From NCBI RefSeq assembly GCF_029478665.1, contig NZ_JARPQB010000029.1:1-59648 (forward strand): DNA of 59,648 nt. The letters run 5' to 3'. The DNA comes from Pseudomonas entomophila. GTDB taxonomy: Bacteria; Pseudomonadota; Gammaproteobacteria; Pseudomonadales; Pseudomonadaceae. Position 1 is the first letter of the stretch. Each line of letters opens with the position of its first letter. The translations under genes were made by a program, and so were the position numbers. Of this stretch, positions 35,698-43,954 are shown in pieces. Under the pieces are notes generated by a model that made no database searches, was not told the DNA's origin, and was given only the letters and a program-made list of their open reading frames with translations.

Positions 35698-36321
35698 GTG
35701 AATACCGCACTGACCGCCACCTACGCCCTCACCGTCCTGCTGCTGATCGCCACCCCAGGCCCGGTGGTGGCACTGATCGTCAACACCGCCGCCGCCTCCG
35801 GCTCGCGCAAGGCCCTGTTCACCGCCGTCGGCACCAACTGGGCGTCGCTGGTGCTGATCGGCGCCGCCGCCTGGATCATCATGACCAGCGCGGCCATCGA
35901 CAAGGCCTGGCTCAATGGCATGAGCCTGCTGGGCTGCCTGTTCATCGGCTACATCGCCGTGGGCACCCTGCGCGAGGCCCTGCAGGCACCGGTCGAGACC
36001 GCCCCCAGCACGCTGCCGGCAGGCCGAGGCGGCCTGGTGCAAGGGTTCATGGTGGGCATCTCCAACCCCAAGGACATCATCTTCTTCATCTCCTTCTTCC
36101 CACAGTTCATCCAGATCACCGAGTCGTTCGGCAAGAGCATGGTGGTGCTGTCGCTGCTGTGGATCGCCATCGATTTCGCCGTGCTCAGCCTGTACATCTT
36201 CGCCATCGGCAAGATCGCCTCGCAGCGCAGCAGCCGGCTGATCAGCCTGGCCTCCGGGGTTGCGCTGCTGCTCATCGCCATCGTCGGCCTGGGCTACAAC
36301 CTCAGGGAACTGGCGGCCTGA
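35698..36321 (+). CDS. LysE-family exporter
   Basis: The 207-residue membrane protein has the LysE/RhtB motif LLLIATPGPVVALIVNTAAA near the start, and GFMVGISNPKDIIFFISFFP in the centre. About five to six helices are present. These proteins export amino acids and their derivatives. It starts with GTG two bases after the oxygenase stop, so the two are translationally linked. The natural substrate is probably the product of that oxygenase or of the SGNH enzyme, by context only. Confidence 0.9.
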   Translation: MNTALTATYALTVLLLIATPGPVVALIVNTAAASGSRKALFTAVGTNWASLVLIGAAAWIIMTSAAIDKAWLNGMSLLGCLFIGYIAVGTLREALQAPVETAPSTLPAGRGGLVQGFMVGISNPKDIIFFISFFPQFIQITESFGKSMVVLSLLWIAIDFAVLSLYIFAIGKIASQRSSRLISLASGVALLLIAIVGLGYNLRELAA

Positions 36322-36350
36322 GCCCATTGCCCATCAACCCAGGAGCGCCC

Positions 36351-37445
36351 ATGACGATCCTCGACACCTCAGTGGCAGACCCCATGGGCAGCACCCATCC
36401 CCTGCAGCACGACTACCAGCGCTTCCTCCAGCTGGGCAGCCGGCGCATTCCGCACACGCTCTACGTGCATGAGCGCGGCTACCGCTCCGGCACCATCAAC
36501 ACCGACGCCCTGGGCATGCGCTACAGCCATTTCGCCGGCAAGCGCTTTTCGGTCGCCGAACGCGGTGGCCTGGCGCGGGTCAACCTGCTGGTGGGCGGCT
36601 CGACCGCCATGGGCATCGGCGCCAGCTCCGACGAACACACGGTGGCCTCGTACCTCTCGCTGCTGACCGGCGAGATCTGGCTGAACCTGGCCGGCTGCGG
36701 GCTCAACGCCACCCAGGAACTGCTGATGTTCCTCACCCACCAGCACCGCTTCGGCCAGATTGGCCATGTCGTGGTGTTCAGCGGGCTGAACACGCTGGCC
36801 CAGGAAACGCTGGCCGAGATAATGACCAGCGCGCAAGCTGTGCAAACCGGGCAACAGGACTACTTCAACCGCTTCCACGAAGGTGTTCAGCCCGCTGAGG
36901 AACCACGCCGCGAGTCATTGTGGCAACGCTTGGGCCACGCCCTTGCGCCGCGGCGCCCGTGCCCCTGCCCCGCACTGGAACCGCTGTCCAGCCCGGACAA
37001 GCGCCTGATCCGCGCCGCCGACAGCATCGGCCGTACACTGCGCCAGTGGGACCGCCTGCTGGCCGACGGCCACACCACCCTGACCTTCATCCTCCAGCCC
37101 CTGCTGCCCTGGTGCAGGGAAGCGCTACCGGCCGGCGAGCAGGCCATGCTCGAACGGCTCGAACAACAGCCGTCCAATTTCGATCGCCTCATCGATGGCG
37201 CCTTCGACAGCCAGTTGCACATGGCCTTCTTCCGCCGCATCAAGAGCCAGGCCGACCCCGTCCCCTGCTACGACATGAACAGCATGCTCAGCAGTTCGCC
37301 GGTGTTCGCTGAAAGCCTGTTCGCCGATCGCCTGCATTTCAACGACCTGGGCAACAACGCGCTGGCCAAGGTGATCACCGCCAAACTTGGCCTGGCCCAG
37401 GAAAAATACGCCCAGCGCAAGGTCACATCGATCAAGCTCATCTGA
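36351..37445 (+). CDS. SGNH-hydrolase-like protein of the YqcI-LysE set
   Basis: The 364-residue protein has SGNH/GDSL-type blocks: LLVGGSTAMGIGAS with Ser84, LNLAGCGLNATQE, a block-III-like SGLN (Asn147), and DRLHFNDLGNNALAK with Asp326 and His329. These suggest an esterase or acyl/sugar-ester hydrolase active site. No signal peptide is seen, so it may act in the cytoplasm. The ATG at 36351 follows AGGAGCGCCC. It comes 29 bases after the LysE gene on the same strand. The reaction is unknown; I considered 'inducer of phenazine'-type annotation but cannot confirm it. Confidence 0.65.
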   Translation: MTILDTSVADPMGSTHPLQHDYQRFLQLGSRRIPHTLYVHERGYRSGTINTDALGMRYSHFAGKRFSVAERGGLARVNLLVGGSTAMGIGASSDEHTVASYLSLLTGEIWLNLAGCGLNATQELLMFLTHQHRFGQIGHVVVFSGLNTLAQETLAEIMTSAQAVQTGQQDYFNRFHEGVQPAEEPRRESLWQRLGHALAPRRPCPCPALEPLSSPDKRLIRAADSIGRTLRQWDRLLADGHTTLTFILQPLLPWCREALPAGEQAMLERLEQQPSNFDRLIDGAFDSQLHMAFFRRIKSQADPVPCYDMNSMLSSSPVFAESLFADRLHFNDLGNNALAKVITAKLGLAQEKYAQRKVTSIKLI

Positions 37446-37538
37446 TAAGGAATTCCCCGACTATCGTCGAACACACCCGGGTGGATAGAATAGGCCGGTC
37501 ATCGCTCCTGATCCGCCTGAGGCACCCGCGCACCTGTC

Positions 37539-38273
37539 ATGACCATCGAAGCCGCCCCCAAGCGCCGTAGCGCCCACGCAGCCTTGCTGCCGTTGCTGCT
37601 GACCTCCTTCGCTGCGCAGGCGCTCGACGTGAGCATCGACCCGCATGCCGACCTGCTCTATCGCCAGGCCCTCCCCCTGCTGGAGCAGGCCGACAGCCAG
37701 GACGACACGGCCAGCCCCCTGCGTACCAGCACCGGCGACCCGGAACTCAGCCGCCAGGGCCAGGCGCTGGCCCGCACCCTGCCCACGGCAGTGGCGTTGC
37801 TGAAGAAGTCCGTCGCCCTCGACCACCCGGTAGCCCAGTATCGCCTGGCCCTGTACTACACCACCTACCTACCTGCCGGGCAGATCGCCGACGCTGCCTG
37901 CCCGCTGCTCGAAGCCAGCCTCAAGCAGGGTTTCGCGCCACCGGCCCTGGCCATCGCCCGCTGGTGCTCGGCCTACAGCGCCAGCCCCGCCTACCGCCAG
38001 GCGCTGGAGGCGATCCCCAGCATGGCCACCCTCTACGCGCCCTACTATCCCCAGCCGGCAACGCACCTGGCTTGCAGCCGCAGCCGGCCGCAAGGGCTGG
38101 AAATGCAATGGGGGCGCCAGCGTGATTACCAGGCCGAGGTCTACCGCCTGCTCGGCGAGCTGGACCCGCAACATCGCCAGGCGCTCATGCAGAAGGCCAT
38201 TGATATCAATGGCTGCGCCGCGGCGCAGCAACGCCTCGTAGGCGCTGGTTTGCCGGCGAACACACCTCGATAA
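37539..38273 (+). CDS. Secreted Sel1/TPR-like protein of unknown function
   Basis: The 244-residue protein has an N-terminal signal-like segment (LLPLLLTSFAAQALDVS) and helical repeats reminiscent of Sel1 or TPR units: TAVALLKKSVALDHPVAQYR, CPLLEASLKQGFAPPALAIA and LGELDPQHRQALMQKAIDIN. Six cysteines lie in the mature part. Its frame runs at the 3' end into sequence resembling a REP ([11 protein letters not shown]), so the last eleven residues were possibly gained by repeat insertion. No function is known and no operon partner is obvious. Confidence 0.65.
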   Translation: MTIEAAPKRRSAHAALLPLLLTSFAAQALDVSIDPHADLLYRQALPLLEQADSQDDTASPLRTSTGDPELSRQGQALARTLPTAVALLKKSVALDHPVAQYRLALYYTTYLPAGQIADAACPLLEASLKQGFAPPALAIARWCSAYSASPAYRQALEAIPSMATLYAPYYPQPATHLACSRSRPQGLEMQWGRQRDYQAEVYRLLGELDPQHRQALMQKAIDINGCAAAQQRLVGAGLPANTPR

Positions 38274-38297
38274 CTGTCGCTGTTTGGCACGCCCCCT

Positions 38298-38380
38298 GTA
38301 GGAGCGGCTTCAGCCGCGATCACCCGCGAAGCGGGTGCCAAGCACCGCACAGCCTGCATCGCGGCTGAAGCCGCTTCTGC
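38298..38380. repeat. REP pair (BIME)
   Basis: Inverted GCGGC-class REP units with a CACCCGCGAAGCGGGTG centre lie between the Sel1-like gene and azlC. The right end is degenerate (CTTCTGC). Confidence 0.8.
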
Positions 38381-38462
38381 AGAACAAACAAGCAAGATCG
38401 TTCAAGCCAGCTCTCCACCCCTCTGGCATGCTGGCCTGCCCTGTCGAGCCGTTGTCTTGCCC

Positions 38463-39161
38463 ATGTCCAGCCCGCCCGTTGCCCGCCACGCCTTCCTCAA
38501 AGGCGCCATCGCCATCCTGCCGCTGTCCTTGGCCGTGGCCCCCTGGGGCCTGCTCGCCGGTTCCATGGCCATCGAGGCCAACCTCAGCGCCTGGGAGGGC
38601 CAGGGCCTGTCGGCCATCGTCTTCGCCGGTGCCGCGCAACTGGTGGCCATCGGTATGCTCAAGGGCGGCGCCAACCTGTTCTCGATCCTGCTCACCACCT
38701 TGCTGCTGACCTCGCAGCACCTGCTCTACGGGCTGTCGATGCGCCCGGTGATGTCCGGCCTGCCGACCCGCTGGCGGCTGGGCCTGGGCTTCCTGCTCAC
38801 CGATGAATTCTTCGCCCTCACCAGCCACCACGACCAGCAGCAGTTCAACCGCTGGTACGCGCTGGGCGTGGGCCTGACGTTCTATGTGGCGTGGAACCTG
38901 TTCACCCTGGCCGGCATCGTCCTCGGCCAGAACATCCCGCACCTGGACCAGCTGGGCCTGGACTTCTCCATCGTCGCCACCTTCGTCGCGCTGATCGCGC
39001 CGCTGGTACGCAACCTGCCGACCGTGGTGTGCGTGGCGGTGTCGCTGTTCTGCTCGGTGCTGTTCAGCTACTGGCACTGGGAAACCGCCCTGGTGGCCGC
39101 CGGCCTGCTGGGCATGGCCGCCGGCTTCGTCTGCCAGAAATTCTCCGGAGGCCGCTCATGA
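38463..39161 (+). CDS. azlC: AzlC-family branched-chain amino acid exporter, large subunit
   Basis: The 232-residue membrane protein matches AzlC: GAIAILPLSLAVAPWGLLAG at the start, FAGAAQLVAIGMLKGGANLF, and TSQHLLYGLSMRPVMSGLP. AzlC works with the small AzlD subunit to export branched-chain amino acids or similar molecules. The ATG at 38463 is chosen over a TTG at 38457. It overlaps azlD by ATGA and is in an operon with azlD and an AraC regulator. Confidence 0.92.
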   Translation: MSSPPVARHAFLKGAIAILPLSLAVAPWGLLAGSMAIEANLSAWEGQGLSAIVFAGAAQLVAIGMLKGGANLFSILLTTLLLTSQHLLYGLSMRPVMSGLPTRWRLGLGFLLTDEFFALTSHHDQQQFNRWYALGVGLTFYVAWNLFTLAGIVLGQNIPHLDQLGLDFSIVATFVALIAPLVRNLPTVVCVAVSLFCSVLFSYWHWETALVAAGLLGMAAGFVCQKFSGGRS

Positions 39162-39472
39162 TCTGGCTGCTGATCTTCGCCATGGGCGCGGTGGTGTTCC
39201 TCAACCGCTACGCGTTCCTCGAACCGCGCCTGCCGCTGCGCCTGAGTTCCAACGCGCGGCAGTTCCTTGGTTTCGCCGTGCCCGGCATGCTCACGGCGAT
39301 CTGCGGGCCGATCATCTTCCTGCCTGGGCACCAGCTCGACCTCAGCCCGCTCAACCCCTACCTGCTTGGGTCACTGGTGGCCATCACCCTGGTGCTGTTG
39401 ACCCGCAGCGTGTTGCTGAGCATGCTGGCGAGCATGCTGATCTTCTTCCTCCTGCGCAGCTGGCTGGCATGA
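39158..39472 (+). CDS. azlD: AzlD-family small subunit
   Basis: The 104-residue protein has three or four membrane helices with the AzlD pattern AVVFLNRYAFLEPRLPLRLS and VPGMLTAICGPIIFLP. It completes the AzlCD export complex. It overlaps azlC upstream and the AraC regulator downstream by ATGA in each case, which means tight translational coupling of all three. Confidence 0.92.
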   Translation: MIWLLIFAMGAVVFLNRYAFLEPRLPLRLSSNARQFLGFAVPGMLTAICGPIIFLPGHQLDLSPLNPYLLGSLVAITLVLLTRSVLLSMLASMLIFFLLRSWLA

Positions 39473-40305
39473 GCACGCCCCTGCGCGAACAAACCCACCT
39501 GTGGCAGGCGCCCGCCCTCGGCGACGTGGAGATGCTGCACGCCCGCTATATCCAGCAGCGCTTTGCCCCGCACGTGCATGAAGGCTATGTGTTCACGGTG
39601 ATCGAGTCCGGCGCCCAGCGATTCTGGCACCGCGGTAGCGAGCACCTGGCACCGGTGGGCAGCATGGTGCTGATCAACCCCGACGAGCTGCACACTGGCG
39701 CCACCGCCCACGAGGCCGGCTGGCGCTACCGCGGTTTCTATCCCGAGCACGAGCGGGTCACGGGCGTGCTCGACGAGTTGGAGCTGGGCCGCCATGGCCT
39801 GCCCCGGTTCAAGGACAGCGTGATCCAGGACCCGGCCCTGGCCGCCGCGTTCAGCCAACTGCACCAGCGCTCCGAGAGCAACGCCAGCGCCCTGGAGCAA
39901 CAGACCGCCTGGCGCCATGCCGTGCTCGCCCTGGTGCAGCGCCACGGCCATTGCGCCGAGCCCGCCGCCCCTGGCAACGAACCGCTGGCCGTGGCCCGCG
40001 CCCGTGAACTGTTGGAAAGCCAGCTGGCCGAGCCGCCGTCGCTGGAAGCCCTGGCGGCAGCGGTGAACCTCTCCCCTTTCCACTTCGCCCGGGTGTTTCG
40101 CCAGGCCACCGGCCTGCCACCCCACGCCTGGCTCAAGCAGCGCCGCCTGGCCCGCGCACGGGAGTTCCTGAGAAGTGGCCTGCCTGCGCTGGAAGTCGCC
40201 CTGGCCCTGGGCTTTGCCGATCAAAGCCACCTCACCCGCCAGTTCAAGCAAGCCTATGGTGTGACACCGGGGGCCTACCGACAGGCCTGCCTGAACCTGG
40301 TGTAA
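39469..40305 (+). CDS. AraC-family transcriptional regulator
   Basis: The 278-residue protein has an N-terminal cupin-type sensing domain (FAPHVHEGYVFTVIESGAQR; NPDELHTGATAHEAGWRYR) and a C-terminal double helix-turn-helix (FARVFRQATGLPPHAWLKQR; ALALGFADQSHLTRQFKQAY). This type commonly controls amino-acid exporters. It is encoded in the same operon as azlCD, overlapping azlD by four bases, so it probably regulates its own operon in response to an amino acid. Confidence 0.92.
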   Translation: MSTPLREQTHLWQAPALGDVEMLHARYIQQRFAPHVHEGYVFTVIESGAQRFWHRGSEHLAPVGSMVLINPDELHTGATAHEAGWRYRGFYPEHERVTGVLDELELGRHGLPRFKDSVIQDPALAAAFSQLHQRSESNASALEQQTAWRHAVLALVQRHGHCAEPAAPGNEPLAVARARELLESQLAEPPSLEALAAAVNLSPFHFARVFRQATGLPPHAWLKQRRLARAREFLRSGLPALEVALALGFADQSHLTRQFKQAYGVTPGAYRQACLNLV

Positions 40306-40364
40306 CCCGTCTGCATGCTTGCACGCCGCTGCTACACTCAAATGGCTGAATGGAGGATCGCGTC

Positions 40365-40592
40365 ATGTCCGAACGAGAAATCACCACGCTCCTGTCGCTG
40401 ATGAGCCAGCGTCAGGCCTGCCTGAGCAGCGCCTGCAAGGAGATCGCCGACTGGATCGACCGCCAGGGCGACATACCCGCTGCCGGCAAGATCCGCGCCA
40501 GCCTCAAGGCGCTGGAGGCTGACGAAGCCCAGGTGCGCAAGACCCTGACCTCGCTGAACATCGAACGGCCGCTGCCACGTTTCCGTAGCTGA
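40365..40592 (+). CDS. Small helical hypothetical protein
   Basis: The ATG at 40365 has GGAGG eight bases before it, and the 75-residue product is predicted helical (REITTLLSLMSQRQACLSSA; EADEAQVRKTLTSLN). It carries two cysteines (Cys18 and Cys23) and many charged residues, and has no membrane segment. I recognise no family. It stands alone between the AraC gene and a REP pair. Confidence 0.55.
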   Translation: MSEREITTLLSLMSQRQACLSSACKEIADWIDRQGDIPAAGKIRASLKALEADEAQVRKTLTSLNIERPLPRFRS

Positions 40593-40613
40593 TCGGGATT
40601 TACGCCCTTCCCT

Positions 40614-40696
40614 GCAGGAGCGGCTTCAGCCGCGATGCGGGCGACGCGGTGTATGGCACCCGCTTCGCGAGTGATCGCGGCTGAAGCCGCTGCTAC
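40614..40696. repeat. REP pair (BIME)
   Basis: Inverted GCGGC-class REP units, with slightly degenerate ends (GCAGGAGC, GCTGCTAC), lie between the small helical gene and the copper chaperone gene end. Confidence 0.8.
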
Positions 40697-40724
40697 AGGG
40701 ATGGCGCAGGGCTCAAGCAATCGA

Positions 40725-41204
40725 TCAGTGGTTCATGTGCATATGGTCGTGCCCGCCGCTCTCGGCGGTAAGCGCACGCACCGGCGCCTGCACCTGCACG
40801 GTCTCCTTCACGCCCTTGGCATCTTCGATGGTCAGGGTCAGCGGCACCTGCTCACCTTCCTTCACCTGCTGGTTCAGGCCCATCAGCATCACGTGCAGGC
40901 CATTCGGGTCCAGTTTCACCGCCTTGCCGGCCGGCAGTTCGACCGCCTTGACCTCACGCATGCCCATCACGTCGCCGTTCATGGTCATCTCGTGCACCTG
41001 TACGGTCTTGGCCACGGGCGAAGCCACGCTTATCAGCTTGCTGTCGCTGCTGGCGGTGAGGATCATGAAGGCACCGGTGGACTGCTGGTGCGGCACGCTG
41101 GCGCGTACCCAGGCGTCGCTCACGGTGGTCTGGGCCAGGGCCGGCAGGGCCAGGCTCATCAGGGCCAGGGCGGCCAGGCCGCGCTTGATCGGTTGCATCG
41201 ACAT
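40725..41204 (-). CDS. Periplasmic copper chaperone PCu(A)C
   Basis: The 159-residue protein has a signal peptide ending LPALAQ and the exact copper-binding motif H-x10-M-x21-H-x-M (His71, Met82, His104, Met106) in HEMTMNGDVMGM and NGLHVMLMG. The histidine-rich tail GGHDHMHMNH adds further ligands. PCu(A)C delivers Cu(I) to the CuA site of cytochrome oxidase, working with SCO proteins. Its start directly follows the SCO stop (TGAATG), so the two form an operon. Confidence 0.93.
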   Translation of the reverse strand: MSMQPIKRGLAALALMSLALPALAQTTVSDAWVRASVPHQQSTGAFMILTASSDSKLISVASPVAKTVQVHEMTMNGDVMGMREVKAVELPAGKAVKLDPNGLHVMLMGLNQQVKEGEQVPLTLTIEDAKGVKETVQVQAPVRALTAESGGHDHMHMNH

Positions 41205-41813
41205 TCAGCAGATCTCCATCAGGGTGACCAGGTCCTCGGCGCATTCCTGGGCGTTCAGGGAATGGCCCAGGCTCAGGCGCAGGGTGCCACGCGTATCGTA
41301 GACGTAGCTGGTGGACGAGTGAGAGATGGTGTAGGTGTCGCCGGCCGGGACCTTTTCGTAGAACACCTTGAATTCCTTGGCCACCTCGGCGATTTCCTCG
41401 GGGGTGCCGGTCAGGGCGACGATCGACGGGTCGAAGGCCTTGACGTAGGCGTCGAGCACCTCGGGGGTGTCGCGCTCCGGGTCCAGGGTGATCAACACCG
41501 GCTGGAACAGGTCGCGGTCACGGCCCCTGAGTATCTTGCGGATCTGCGCCACACGCGCCAGCGCGGTCGGGCAGACCGCCGGGCACTGGGTGAAGCCGAA
41601 GAAGATCATCGGCATCGAGCCGTAGAAGCTCGACAGGGTGCGCTCGTTGCCTTGGGTATCCTTGAGCTTGAACTTGCGCCCGAGGATTTCGTTGCTCATG
41701 TTCTTGCCGTACTTGAAGTCCAGGCCACGTGCCGGGCTGCAGCCCGCCAGCAAACCAAGCCCCAGTACGCCCATCCCGGCGACTACCGCGCGCCGGGTCA
41801 ACAGATCAGTCAT
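41205..41813 (-). CDS. SCO1/SenC-family copper chaperone lipoprotein
   Basis: The 202-residue protein has a lipobox LLAGC (Cys25) and the thioredoxin-fold copper site CPAVC (Cys77/Cys81), with the conserved histidine in YTISHSSTSYVYD. SCO proteins help build the CuA centre of cytochrome c oxidase by copper delivery or thiol reduction. The ATG at 41813 starts the lipoprotein signal; a longer frame is rejected. It precedes the PCu(A)C gene with no gap, matching a known functional pair. Confidence 0.92.
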   Translation of the reverse strand: MTDLLTRRAVVAGMGVLGLGLLAGCSPARGLDFKYGKNMSNEILGRKFKLKDTQGNERTLSSFYGSMPMIFFGFTQCPAVCPTALARVAQIRKILRGRDRDLFQPVLITLDPERDTPEVLDAYVKAFDPSIVALTGTPEEIAEVAKEFKVFYEKVPAGDTYTISHSSTSYVYDTRGTLRLSLGHSLNAQECAEDLVTLMEIC

Positions 41814-42006
41814 GGAACCATCCTTTACAGGGAAGGTGCCGGCCCTTGGGGCGGGCCGAGCGAAAACCGGCGCATTCTGGCATGACACCCCCCGAGCATC
41901 TACCCGAACTGAGGAGGATCTGGCTGCAGCCCTTTGAATCCGGGGCGCGACCGGTTGTCGCAGGGATTGAATCCGTAACAGTTTGTTGCTAGGGATCAAT
42001 GAAATT

Positions 42007-42061
42007 CGCCGGCAAGCCGGCTCCTACAAGGGTGCAACCTGTAGGAGCCGGCTTTGCCGGC
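42007..42061. repeat. Inverted REP units, tail-to-tail
   Basis: CGCCGGCAAGCCGGCTCCTAC and GTAGGAGCCGGCTTTGCCGG point away from each other around a 15-base spacer, in the gap between the nfuA end and the SCO start. Confidence 0.8.
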
Positions 42062-42091
42062 GAAGAGGCAAGAACCAACACCCACTACCCA

Positions 42092-42685
<594 letters not shown>

Positions 42686-42733
42686 TCACAGACTTGCCGG
42701 CAGTGTACGCCAACCCGGCCTTCGAACAAAGTC

Positions 42734-43768
42734 CTAGCATTTGACTCGGGATAGCGCCAAGGCCGGTTCCCGCGCAGGCTCGGCGGCGATCCAGCCTTGC
42801 AGCCGCGTATACAGGCCACGTTCCAGCCATTGGTAGCTGAACCACGACATTAGTCCGATTGACGGCACGCAAAGGGCGAATACCAGGTATGGGTTCAGTT
42901 GCAGCCGCTGGCTGGCAAACAGGCCGCCGTACAGCACCAGCACATGGATCAGATACACCGAGTAGGAGCAATCGCCCAGCGCCTTGAGCACCCGGTTGCC
43001 CTTGAACCACGGCTCCAGGGCGATGAACGCCAGCACCACCAGCGCGCTGGGCAGCCCCCAGTGCAGCAGGCGCTGGGAGGCGTCCAGGTGGTAGAGGGTG
43101 AAACCGGCCGCGGCCAGCAGCGCCAGCGGCAGCCATAGGCCCTCGCGGATCAGCCCGCGGTGATACAGCACGCCCAGGCCGATGCCCAGCAGGAACTCGT
43201 AAACGATGTCGTTGTTGTAGAAACGGCTGAGTACTCCCAACCGGCCTAGCACTTCACTGACGAGCAATAACGCGGCGGTCACCAGCAACAGGTGATGACG
43301 CTGGCGCACCAGGAAGGCCAGGCCGAACAACAAATAGAAGAACATCTCGAAATTCAGCGTCCAGCCCACGTTGAGGGTCGGGTACAGGCCATAGCCGCCG
43401 GGGTTCTGCGCCGGGATGAACAGCAGCGACAGCAGCAGGTGCTGCCAGGCGAACACCTGATGCGGCATCCAGCGGCTGGCGACCAGCATCAGCGCCGCCA
43501 TCAGCAGGGTGTAGAACCAGTAGGCCGGGACGATGCGCAGGGCGCGGTTGAGCAGGAACCGCCCGGGGGCAATCTCTTTGTCGCGGGTCGAGAGGTAGAT
43601 CACCAGGCCGCTGATGACGAAGAAGATGTCCACCCCGACCGCACCGCGGTCGCTGAGCAATTGGCCGAGTGGGCCGGTGGCATGGAAGTCGAAGAAGATC
43701 TGCATGAAGTGGTGGCAGACCACCACCCAGGCGGCGAATGCCCGGAGTGCCTGAAGCGAATACAGCAT
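42734..43768 (-). CDS. Acyltransferase 3 family membrane protein (OafA-like)
   Basis: The 344-residue protein has about ten membrane helices and the family motif LRAFAAWVVVCHHFMQIFF, with the catalytic histidine region, and GVDIFFVISGLVIYLSTRD. The enzymes O-acylate surface polysaccharides or other exported compounds. The acceptor is unknown. It is monocistronic between REP-rich gaps. Confidence 0.9.
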   Translation of the reverse strand: MLYSLQALRAFAAWVVVCHHFMQIFFDFHATGPLGQLLSDRGAVGVDIFFVISGLVIYLSTRDKEIAPGRFLLNRALRIVPAYWFYTLLMAALMLVASRWMPHQVFAWQHLLLSLLFIPAQNPGGYGLYPTLNVGWTLNFEMFFYLLFGLAFLVRQRHHLLLVTAALLLVSEVLGRLGVLSRFYNNDIVYEFLLGIGLGVLYHRGLIREGLWLPLALLAAAGFTLYHLDASQRLLHWGLPSALVVLAFIALEPWFKGNRVLKALGDCSYSVYLIHVLVLYGGLFASQRLQLNPYLVFALCVPSIGLMSWFSYQWLERGLYTRLQGWIAAEPAREPALALSRVKC

Positions 43769-43817
43769 GAAGTACCCTGCGATTGCCGGTGAGTTCGGGC
43801 CTTGCGTCGCGATCGTT

Positions 43818-43879
43818 CGCCGGCAAGCCGGCTCCTACAGAGGTTTGCACACCCCCTGTAGGAGCCGGCTTTGCCGGCG
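43818..43879. repeat. Inverted REP units
   Basis: GCCGGCAAGCCGGCTCCTAC is followed after about 20 bases by GTAGGAGCCGGCTTTGCCGG. This is the same tail-to-tail arrangement as the pair at 42007-42061. Confidence 0.8.
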
Positions 43880-43954
43880 AATGGGCTGCACAGCAGCCCC
43901 AAGACCCACCTGACCTTCCGACCGCAGCATGCCGGGAAAGGTCAGGCCACCCCA

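Noticed and set aside
40635..41885. 416-codon plus-strand frame over the copper chaperone and SCO genes
   Set aside because: It starts in a REP element and is antisense to two well-recognised copper proteins with intact motifs.
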